Part shown: piece after piece, positions 30,558 to 38,882 of the stretch
Numbering within the stretch: position 1 is the first letter of the stretch
Layout: every line of letters begins with the position of its first letter
The notes under the pieces: model-generated
Database searches by the model: none
What the model was told of the DNA's origin: nothing
Seen by the model: the letters and a program-made list of their open reading frames with translations, nothing else
Made by a program: the position numbers and the translations under genes
Origin: Schizochytrium sp. CCTCC M209059
Taxonomy: Eukaryota; Sar; Bigyra; Thraustochytrida; Thraustochytriidae
NCBI GenBank assembly: GCA_000818945.1
Contig: KN805373.1
Location: forward strand, 745,392-809,391
DNA: 64,000 nucleotides
Direction of reading: 5' to 3'

Positions 30558-31264
30558 GCCTCTGACTGACTGACTGACGAACGCAAGGCAAGGCACAGTG
30601 CTCGCTTTGCTTACGAGGTATTCTTTTCTCGCCTGTACGAGTAAGCTCCTCGCGCTTGCCGTCGCCGGCCCTCGCTGCTGTTTGCCTGTATGTTTGTTGC
30701 GCTCGTTACTTCTGCCACGCGCCCCACGCCTCTGGACAGGCTCCAGCCCCGTGCTTGCTTGCTTGCTTGCTTGCTTACTTGCTTGCTCACGCGCCCCAAG
30801 AATGGCGGGACCAAGCCGGTTCTGCTGGTCCCGCTCGAGGGACTCCTGCTCGCTCGCGCACGCCGCTCCGACACTGCGCTGCGCCGTGGCGCTTCTCCCT
30901 AGCTCGCCCGCTCCCGCTCGCTTCCTCTCGCAGTTTGCCGACTGCGCGCGGCCGCGGGATGGTCTGCGTCCCAGGCAGGTCGTGTGCTCGGGCTGCTCGC
31001 CCCGATTGGACTCCCATGATGATGTGAATCAATGCTTGCCTGTGTCAATCAATGTTCGAAAGAGGGAGGAAGAGGAAGCATCACGGGCAGAAAAGAGGCG
31101 AAAAGACCGAAAGCCTGGACGCCCGAGGACAGGCCCATCGCACGGGGCGAGGTCTCGTCGGCGTTAGGTCGCTTTTAAGAAAACACGCCACTCAAGACAA
31201 GCAACTTGCTACTTGAAACGAACTGCGACCTTGGCAGTAGCAACCCACCCGGCCGGCCGTGACG
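30558..31264. other. Divergent promoter, RING-CH (-) / MON1 (+)
   Basis: 0.7 kb between divergent genes. It contains (CTTG)n at 30753-30787, TGACTGACTGAC at about 30561-30578, and a GC-rich core. No gene is supported. Confidence 0.5.
30753..30787. repeat. (CTTG)n microsatellite
   Basis: About eight tetranucleotide units with one interruption (CTTA). Confidence 0.85.
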
Positions 31265-33154
31265 ATGGAGCCCAGCACGGGCAGGGTGGGCGCTGCGCAG
31301 GACGATGGCGGGCACGCGCAGCAGCGCGAAGCCGAAGCCACGGAGAATGCCGCAGGGCCTGACGCTCGCGAAGACCATACGCGTGAGCTGCCCGTAGCTG
31401 GAACCGTCGAAGACGACGTCGATGAGGTTGACGAGGACAAGGACAAGGACAAGGATACGGAAGCAGATACTCACGATAACGTAGAGGAAGAAAGCCACGT
31501 CCAGGGCAAATCAGCGCCAATGGAAGAAGAGCAGACTCAGAAAGAGAATGGGGATAATGATAACCACGGAAAGAGTCGCGATGGTGATGATCACGATCAT
31601 GGCGATGCCGCAAATGCAAGCACAGCATCAACGGATGAGCAGCAAGTTAAGCAACAAGAGCAACAAGAGCAGGAGCAACAAGAAAAGCAACAGCAGAAAG
31701 AGGCTCAGCAGCAGGAAAAAGAGGAGGAGCAATCAATTCAGCGTGAAAAGGCAGAGCGTGCATGGCTTCGAAGAGAAAAAAACGTAGTGATCTTCAGTCG
31801 CGCCGGCAAGCCCATCTACTCAAGCGGAGGCGACGAGTTCCAGCTGTCGTCAATCTTTGGGCTACTACAAGCCATGCTCGCCAAGACAGATGATCGACTT
31901 AGAGTGATTCGCGCAGGCAAGAACTTTGTTATTGTCTTTGCAGCGCGCGGACCCTTGCTCTTGGCGGCAGCTTCGCGTGGCCAGGAGCCCGTGGGCTACC
32001 TGCAAGTGCAGCTTGAATACATTTACGCGCAGATTCTTTTCCACTTTACACTTACGGCGCTCATGGATACCTTTCGCAGACGCCCTGGATACGACATGCG
32101 CGGAATGCTCGGAGGAGCCCGAACGGAGCTGCTAGGGGTGGTCGAGCTCGCCGAATCAACCCCTACGCTCATGCTAGAAGCCGTGCCAACACTAGCGATC
32201 CCGCAAGACGCTCGCACCCAGGCCATCAACACGCTCTACACCGCTCGCCAATCCAACCTTTTGTACGCTATTTTGCTCGCTGACGATAAGCTTGTTGCTT
32301 ATATCTCACCAAAGCGTCATCCTTTGCATGCTTCAGATTTGGTGCTTTTGATCAACTTTGTGCACAATGCCAAGCAGCTGCGCTCGCAAGAGACATGGAC
32401 GCCCCTTTGCCTACCAGCCTTCAACTCAACAGGATTTCTACATGCTTATGCAGCCTATCTGTCAGAGCATCTCTGCCTCCTTCTTTTGTCATCGGGCGAG
32501 TCACTCGATCAATTTCACTTTTGTTCAGAGACCAAGACCAAGATAGCTTCTCAGCTCGCTTCGAGTGGCCTGCAGACGCGCCTTGAAAGAGCACTTGCAG
32601 CGGGCGACATTGCACCAGAGGCGTGTGAGGCGGCTACCTCTGTTCACCTCGTGTACCGATCGCTCAAGTTTGATCAGTATTTCGAAACAAGAGTCGCAAG
32701 TCATGCCCCGCTTCACAAGACGCCTCCAGCGAGACGTAGACTCCTTTCCCGCTATGTCAATGTTAGCGAGAGGCTTCATAGCAATTCGCGTCGAATACAG
32801 GCTGTCGCACCGTTGCCCTCGGCGCAAGATGGCAACGGGGACGGTCAGTATCCGCAGCATCAGCACCAGCATAATCATCATCAACAACAAGAACAACAGC
32901 AAGAGCAACAGGAAGAGGAGGGTTCCAAATTTTCCGCCACCTCGTACATTGACGCCTGCGAACAGGGCCATTTGTGGGACGTTCGAGAAACTGAGGCCGT
33001 GCTTGCTGTTGTCAGTCCTGGGCAATATGAGCTCTACGCAGCATTTCATATTTTTACGAGCGCTACGCAAGCCATGGCTTGCGTCGCACGATTTGCGGCA
33101 TGGGCACGGTCGGCGCGTCACGAGCGCTTCATGTCAAAACCAGCTACATGGTAG
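31265..33154 (+). CDS. MON1: Vacuolar fusion protein MON1
   Basis: A 629-residue protein; start at ATG 31265. Residues 1-170 are acidic, then Gln-rich (DKDKDKDTE, repeated QEQQ) and probably disordered. The conserved core begins at about residue 172 with NVVIFSRAGKPIYSSGGDE, the first longin strand that is diagnostic of MON1, followed by FGLLQAML and QLEYIYAQILFHFT. Further longin-type units extend to the C-terminus, interrupted by a His/Gln-rich insert near residues 530-555. MON1 with CCZ1 forms the guanine-nucleotide exchange factor for Rab7, driving early-to-late endosome conversion and vacuole fusion. CCZ1 is not in this window. The length is typical of the family. No intron is needed. 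Confidence 0.93.
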   Translation: MEPSTGRVGAAQDDGGHAQQREAEATENAAGPDAREDHTRELPVAGTVEDDVDEVDEDKDKDKDTEADTHDNVEEESHVQGKSAPMEEEQTQKENGDNDNHGKSRDGDDHDHGDAANASTASTDEQQVKQQEQQEQEQQEKQQQKEAQQQEKEEEQSIQREKAERAWLRREKNVVIFSRAGKPIYSSGGDEFQLSSIFGLLQAMLAKTDDRLRVIRAGKNFVIVFAARGPLLLAAASRGQEPVGYLQVQLEYIYAQILFHFTLTALMDTFRRRPGYDMRGMLGGARTELLGVVELAESTPTLMLEAVPTLAIPQDARTQAINTLYTARQSNLLYAILLADDKLVAYISPKRHPLHASDLVLLINFVHNAKQLRSQETWTPLCLPAFNSTGFLHAYAAYLSEHLCLLLLSSGESLDQFHFCSETKTKIASQLASSGLQTRLERALAAGDIAPEACEAATSVHLVYRSLKFDQYFETRVASHAPLHKTPPARRRLLSRYVNVSERLHSNSRRIQAVAPLPSAQDGNGDGQYPQHQHQHNHHQQQEQQQEQQEEEGSKFSATSYIDACEQGHLWDVRETEAVLAVVSPGQYELYAAFHIFTSATQAMACVARFAAWARSARHERFMSKPATW

Positions 33155-33500
33155 CTTTAGCGCACCAGCAGATGAGGCAAAGGCAAGAACAGTCGATCAA
33201 CGCAAGCAACGAAGAATAAAATATGCTCTCGAATCCATCCTTCAATCTTTGCTTTCCTTCAAGAATGTCTTTATGCGCACGGCATATGGATCTTGATATT
33301 GTGCTTCGCTGAAAAGTTATTTGCATGCGCCAGATGGCGCACGTCCTTGCTCGATGCTGGGATCTTTACTTTATAATTCTTAACCCTCCTTTTTCTGTTT
33401 TTTCTTTGTTTAGTAATTTGGCGAAGTGGAAACGGTTGTTCGTTTGTTCATACGTTCGTCCGTACGTTCGTTCGTACGTTCGCGAGATCGCTTTGTTTCT
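33155..33500. other. Convergent spacer, MON1 / LC8
   Basis: 3' regions of two convergent genes, AT-richer than the surroundings. It contains a (GTTCGTNC)n-type run at about 33437-33482. No gene is seen. Confidence 0.5.
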
Positions 33501-33923
33501 TCAGCCGTGCTTGAATGTCATGATGAAGATCTGTCCAATACTAATGTACACTAGCAGCTTGTTTTCGTGCGTAACGAAGCTACCAAAGCTCTTGCCCACC
33601 ATCGTGTGCCAGGCCCCACCACGAGCGTCAACAAGGGCCTCGTTGATGGCCTGCGCCATCTCAAAGTGACGAGAAATCTCTCCTTTTTGCAAACTATGTA
33701 GCGCCTGTAGTTCATTTATTTTCTGTCAATGTATTGTCCAGACCCTTTGCAGACTGGTAGTATCATCACGTACCTTATTTGTTGCCTCCAAAACTGCTGC
33801 TACGAGTTCGGGATCGGAGTTCGGGTAGTGGTTTTTCACGTGGCCAAATGCCGATACCAACTCCCCGTCTCCAGGTCTCCTCTCGCCGGCAGTCGCGGTC
33901 GCGATTGCGCTCGCGGCTACCAT
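33501..33923 (-). CDS. Dynein light chain, LC8 family
   Basis: Two exons: 33923-33774 (50 codons) and 33704-33501, with a 69-bp intron (AAG|GTACGTG ... CTACAG|GCG, phase 0). The product is 117 residues. The C-terminal part is an LC8 fold: GAWHTMVGKSFGSFVTHENK followed by LLVYISIGQIFIMTFKHG, the last two strands of the LC8 dimer. Compared with canonical DYNLL (about 90 residues) it has an N-terminal extension of about 25 residues. It is more divergent than cytoplasmic LC8, with ARGGAWHTMVG in place of KKYNPTWHCIVG. This suggests an axonemal outer-arm LC8 paralogue rather than the universal hub protein. Role: a dimeric light chain at the base of dynein motors. Splicing was deduced from frame and from the shared donor consensus. 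Confidence 0.9.
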
Positions 33924-34374
33924 GTTGCAGATCCACCCACGACTCCTCCAAGCCCTTTTGCTTCGCTGCGCTTGGCTTTAATTCACGCTCCGCCCGCCTC
34001 GAGGCGTCGCGAGGGCTCTTTCTTTCCAACGGTCTTCTCCCTTGTATTCTTCCGAAGCAGGGGGGGTGTGATAGACACATTCTTCAAGGATACAATGTCA
34101 GCTCCTCTTTACCCCAGTTCTTCTACTCGAAATCTTCCATCCTTGCACCCATCATACACCTCTCAATTTGCCGAGGGTACTCTTGAGGATTTTTTTCATT
34201 CCTAAAACATAGAATCGCCGCGATCTACAAGCACAGCTATATCGAAAACCCCGCAGAGAGGTGCAACATAGCCCCCCACCGGGATAATTTCCGCCAAATG
34301 CTGCAAGTGCCCAGCGCCGCGAGGCTTGGAGAGAGTAGACGCGGCTCAAGGAGGAGATCGCCGCGCGCGAGGCG
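33924..34374. other. Divergent promoter, LC8 (-) / CSN1 (+)
   Basis: 450 bp between divergent start codons. No repeats of note apart from a G7 run near 34061. Promoters for both genes are expected here. Confidence 0.45.
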
Positions 34375-34437
34375 ATGGAGGCGGCGGCAACGGCGACGTG
34401 GGAGGGCGCGGGAGAAGGCGGCGGCGGCGGCGGCGGC

Positions 34438-34475
<38 letters not shown>

Positions 34476-35916
34476 CAGCGCGGTGCGAGGTGCGGGGGGG
34501 CCGGATTTGCGGGATGCGATCAACCGGTACTCCGGGTTCACCAAGGTCCAGAGGCTGCACGCGGCGCTGGAGGCCGCCAAGGCGAGCGGCGATGCGACGC
34601 GCCTGAAGCAAGTCGTGGAGGTTGGGATGCAGTGCGCTCGGGAAGATGATGTCCCCGATGCCTACCTCGCTTTTGCAGGGGCGGGTGCAAGTGAAGGCTT
34701 GAGCTTGGCAACAGACAAAGCCTGGGCCGAGCAACGCAAACACGAGTTGGAGCTGGAATTGCAGCGCTTGGAGCAAGAAAGAAACGCAGCTCGCGCTGAG
34801 ATGGTCAAAGAAAAGATCAGAATGTGTCTCAATGCAGTCGGCGACCTTCACTACCGTTTGGGCCTGTTTAATGAAGCGCTCAAATCGTACACGCGCGCCC
34901 GCGATTATGGCTCTGACAGCGCGCACCACCTCGATACTGCACTTCGGGTGATCCGCGCCAGCCTTGGCGCAGGAAACTTTACCAATGTGCCATCCTGGGT
35001 GAACCGCGCCACAACCATTCTGGCGGGCCGCCAAGAAATGGACAAAGAAGCTGCCGCAAAGCTGCACGCGGCCTCCGGCCTGGTTAACATGTGGCAGGAG
35101 GACTACCAGGCGGCCGCCGTGAGCTTTTTGAATGTAGGCCTCGAGTTGGGAAACTCCTTTAGAGACGTCATCACCTGTGAAGACGTGGCGCTCTACGGGG
35201 GAATCTGTGCTCTCGCCAGCTTTGATAGGAACGAGCTGCGCAGTCGCGTGCTCTCGCACTTAAGCTTTCGGACAATGCTCGAGACCGTGCCGTCTGTGCG
35301 AGAGATGCTGAGTGACTTTGTTGGATCGCGGTACGCGGCTCTTTCGCAAGGGCTCGCCAAACTCCGTGTCTCGGCTGCAGAGGATTTGTATCTGCGCAAG
35401 TGCTGGCCCGACCTCGCTCGCAGCATTCAAAGACGCTGCCTCAAGCAGTATATTTTACCCTTTTCCTCGGCCTCGCTCGACCTTATGGCCACCGTGTTTC
35501 ATAATTCCCGCGATATGATCGAGCGCGACGTTGCCAAGCTTATTGTTGACCAGGAGATATCAGCCACGATCGACCGGGAGTCAGGATTTCTCGACGTAAC
35601 AAGCGAGAATCCACGAGAAATGGCCTTTCGCGAAACCTTGCGAGTTGGCAAGCGCTTCGCGCTTGACCTCGAGGCTTCAATTCTTCGCAGTAGTCTGCAA
35701 AAAAGCGGTATCATATACGCTGGGCCCAGCATGGAATTGAGCGATGATCCAGCTGGAATGAGTGCAAGTCTTGGCGATGACCCGAGTGGTCGCGGCGGAC
35801 CCGGACCCAATCTTTCTCATGACGGCGGTGATGTTGATACGGGTGAGTCTGAGAATGAGTCCGATGTGGAAATGGACGACAGTGGCGACAGATCTGCCAT
35901 TGCAACGCCCAGCTGA
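34375..35916 (+). CDS. CSN1: COP9 signalosome subunit 1 (CSN1)
   Basis: A 513-residue protein; start at ATG 34375. Residues 10-35 are polyGly then polySer, encoded by (GGC)n(AGC)n, and are probably a disordered leader. Residues about 49-60 read RYSGFTKVQRLH, the conserved entry to the CSN1/Rpn7 TPR-like helical repeats. Helical repeats continue (VGDLHYRLGLFNEALKSYTRARDY, then FLNVGLELGN). A PCI domain follows in the second half (SFRTMLETVPSVREMLSDF to GFLDVTSENPREMAF), then an acidic tail. CSN1 is a scaffold subunit of the COP9 signalosome, which removes NEDD8 from cullins. The proteasomal lid paralogue Rpn7 is the main alternative. I prefer CSN1 because of the YSGFTKVQRL motif and length. 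No intron is needed. Confidence 0.85.
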
Positions 35917-36169
35917 GTGCGCTCTCCGCCTCGGCAAGAAAAGCAGAACAAAGAAAGACTCGTCACACTCGCATTTCTCTTTTGATTTGCGAGGAACAAG
36001 AAAATATTGCCAGAATTAAAGAAGTAAGTATCGAATCTGTAGTTGGTTGGTAAAGGCTTGGAACAGTATACGGGGTTCGACGCATCACGAGCGTGCTCGT
36101 CTCGACGACAAAGAGATACTTGAAGACTTCTTTCCTTACGAATGAGTGGCTGGCTAGTTGACTAATCAG

Positions 36170-37960
36170 TTACGGAAGATATCCAAGGCGACGCAAGGCT
36201 TGCTCCTCCTCGACTGCAATGGAAAGATTGTACGTTGGCTTGAGAAAACTCGATGCAGCATCCGACAAGTTGTATTGCCCTGGACCCGGCGTTGTATCCC
36301 GAGCATGAGCCATACCCTGCCGACGTGGTGTTGGTGATTGAGGATGCGCCAGATGCTGGCCAGCTCCTCTTCGCTTTGTTTTTGCGACCATTGACTCGCC
36401 CTTGTAATATTGACCAGGCCCTGGGACGTCAGCATCTTCAGAGCGAGCTGCACGAAATCGATCTCCGCTGGACTCCATGATTCCCTTATGAGTCGTCGCT
36501 CCTTTGCGTGCAAGGTCTGCTGCAAGACTCTGCACGCGATCCACATCGTACGCTCCAGGATCGGGCCCCGGTTGGGCCCGTGCGCCGGACCAGCGGCGGG
36601 ACTTCGACGCAAATACCGAGGCATAAGCTTTGGATTCGCGGTTCGCCAATGTTTTCGCGCGCGACGAATGGGCTCGACGCCGCCTCTCGATCGCACGAAG
36701 ACGAGCTTCCTGCTCAGTATTATCCTTCTGGACCTTTGCGGGGGCTCGTCGGAAACGGCAGCTTGAGCTGCCAAATGGCGCCTTCTTTCGCTTTGGACCT
36801 GTGGCCAAATTGAGCATCAAATCATCCACCATACCGGGGAGACGATAATTCCCAATACCGGGACCTTCCGTTGCCTTTTTCGACTCTGGAATACGCGCGG
36901 AACTGGAGCAAAATCCAACACCAGGGCGATGTACCTGTTGAGTTGTGGAAGCCCGCTGCCAGGTGTCGACAAAACTACTCTTGGGTGGCATGAAATCTGG
37001 TCCACCGAACTCATCGTCATCATTCCTACACGTAGGATCATTGAAGCGAGACGAAGTGCTTCCAAAGCCTTTGGCTCGCACGTTGGGGGAACCTTTGATC
37101 CATTGCTTGGAAGAAAGCTCGTGAATGGCGTACTGGCCAGGTCCAGGCATCTCTGCTGCAGCTTTAGAAGCGCCACTCGTCCGCTGGGATGTGGAGGCAA
37201 ACGACGAGTGGAGCGAAGGTCGAACAAAGTCCGCCAATGTCGGGTTGAGGAGTGCACAGGCGTGCTGATTATCGTCAGCGCTGTCTTTATGATAATGACC
37301 CGGCCCAGGCACGGCGTTTGGCCGCTGCCCTACGGTGCGCGGTGCCTGCTTGTCGAATGCAACAGCTCCTCGAGCGCCAGACCATGTTGGTGTTGATCCG
37401 CTGTACTCTCCAGGACCAGGACCCCTGCCTCGAGCGCTCGATGCGCGTCGCCGGGGGCGAATCTTACCTTCGGAATCAACGACGTAGCCATGTGAAAGTT
37501 CGCCGGCGGGAATAGACGGAGCCGTAGCTTCGTGGTCAAACGCTGCAAAAACTTCCGTATCACGCGCAAAATCTTTCACTTTTTGTGGACGCGCAGGAGG
37601 AGATTGACAGACTTCATATTGTCCTGGTGCAGGCATCGATGCCTTCTCCCGATTGTTATCTTGGAAACGCTTCGTGCGGGACTTAAACGCGCCTTGGCAG
37701 CCAACGCCAAGCGATTCCGGGCGCTTCGTGGCGTCGTAGTATTCTCCTGGGCCAAGATTGACCTTCCCACGCTGAGGTGTGTCGCGAAGCGAAGTCGATA
37801 GGAATGGTGCCCGGGAGCTCGCTTTGGTACGGTCCCGCAGCATGGCGGTTCCCGTCTCAACGTCATAGTGTCCTGGACCAATGTCTTGCGTGCAATTTGA
37901 CTCAGGTACGAAGCCGTCGATGCGGCATGTTTCACGGGTGGTTCGATAAACAAATGCCAT
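36170..37960 (-). CDS. SHIPPO/STPG-repeat flagellar protein
   Basis: A 596-residue protein; start at ATG 37960 (MAFVYRTTRETCRIDGF). About ten sperm-tail PG-rich (SHIPPO) repeats are visible, each with a Pro-Gly-Pro-Gly-x-Tyr core. Examples are IGPGHYDV, LGPGEYYD, PGPGEYSG, PGPGHYHK, PGPGQYAI, PGPGQYYK and PGPGQYNL, plus degenerate PAPGQYEV and GPGIGNYRL. Intervening segments are basic and Ser-rich. Proteins with this repeat (STPG family, ODF3/CIMAP) are microtubule-associated or luminal components of flagella. The closest family member cannot be named from sequence alone. The two convergent and divergent neighbours are CSN1 and a K+ channel; there is no operon logic. Confidence 0.88.
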   Translation of the reverse strand: MAFVYRTTRETCRIDGFVPESNCTQDIGPGHYDVETGTAMLRDRTKASSRAPFLSTSLRDTPQRGKVNLGPGEYYDATKRPESLGVGCQGAFKSRTKRFQDNNREKASMPAPGQYEVCQSPPARPQKVKDFARDTEVFAAFDHEATAPSIPAGELSHGYVVDSEGKIRPRRRASSARGRGPGPGEYSGSTPTWSGARGAVAFDKQAPRTVGQRPNAVPGPGHYHKDSADDNQHACALLNPTLADFVRPSLHSSFASTSQRTSGASKAAAEMPGPGQYAIHELSSKQWIKGSPNVRAKGFGSTSSRFNDPTCRNDDDEFGGPDFMPPKSSFVDTWQRASTTQQVHRPGVGFCSSSARIPESKKATEGPGIGNYRLPGMVDDLMLNLATGPKRKKAPFGSSSCRFRRAPAKVQKDNTEQEARLRAIERRRRAHSSRAKTLANRESKAYASVFASKSRRWSGARAQPGPDPGAYDVDRVQSLAADLARKGATTHKGIMESSGDRFRAARSEDADVPGPGQYYKGESMVAKTKRRGAGQHLAHPQSPTPRRQGMAHARDTTPGPGQYNLSDAASSFLKPTYNLSIAVEEEQALRRLGYLP

Positions 37961-38882
37961 GCTTTCTTGATGCCAAGCGGAGGCCTTGATCACGTCAAAT
38001 GTCTCGAATCGTCCTTGAACGTGCTCAGCGCTCTGCGTACACCTTTATACGGCGCGCGGCTTTCTCGCTGCAGCACGCGGCAGCTTCGCGCACTCCCCTC
38101 CCTGGCTCACCAGCCAGCCAGCCAGCTAGCCAGCCAGCCAGCCGGCCAGCAGTGGTGTTTGGCGGCTCTCCCTCTTGTTTGCTCGCTAGCGAACGCACCT
38201 TTGAGTCGAGGCGAGCGCTATAAGTCACGACGCTTAGGCGGATGTGGCCGCGCGTTCGCACATTCCTTTGAGAACACGTGTGTACGCTCGTGCGACGTCT
38301 CACTAAAATGGATAATCTCCGTATTTGGCTTCCGAGCCTTTGGTCACATCTTGGTCACATGGCAGATAGGCCTATAGCCTGCCGGGGTCTCGCCTGCTTA
38401 TACCTTGTCAAACAGTTTAGGACTCTCAAGAAGAATAAACTGCAGTGACGAGCACCAACACTGTTAGGCCCTACCTGGCAAGGCCTTGACTATTTTTCCA
38501 TTTTCAAGTCAAAGTTCAACTTCTTCTCAAGGAAAGTTTTCACCGGACATAACGGATAGTCCCCTGGAGGCAACCATCCGTCTTGGCCGAGTCGATCATC
38601 CATGGACAGTTTAATCGCTTGATGGGCATTGAAGTCGAACACTACGGGAATAACGGCTCAGAGCGCCGAAATTTGTCGCGCGAATTTCGTGGCAGGCGCA
38701 GACTTGATAGGGTAGAGGGTGTTCACTTTTACGTAACGCATGGGTGCTCAAGAGTGAACGAAGCACAGAATCCGCTCTTGACATCAAGCAGGCCTTCATC
38801 TAGACTGCGAAGGCACGCGCATTCGCGTGCTGGCACGTTCTTGCGCGAGTGCGCGCGCTGTCGAGAGCGCGAAGGAACCCCA
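37961..38882. other. Divergent promoter, STPG (-) / K+ channel (+)
   Basis: 0.9 kb. It contains (CCAG)n at about 38106-38146 and one TAGGCCTA palindrome (38367-38374). The frame from 38622 to 38882 is open and in phase with the channel gene but Arg-rich and poorly conserved in style. It may be 5' UTR or an N-terminal extension. Confidence 0.45.
38106..38146. repeat. (CCAG)n microsatellite
   Basis: Tetranucleotide CCAG/CAGC repeats with single-base interruptions (CTAG, CCGG). Confidence 0.8.

Noticed and set aside
38583..38882. Upstream in-frame extension of the K+ channel
   Set aside because: The only ATG (38622) leads into an Arg-rich stretch unlike the rest; ATG 38883 was preferred, but the longer form remains possible.
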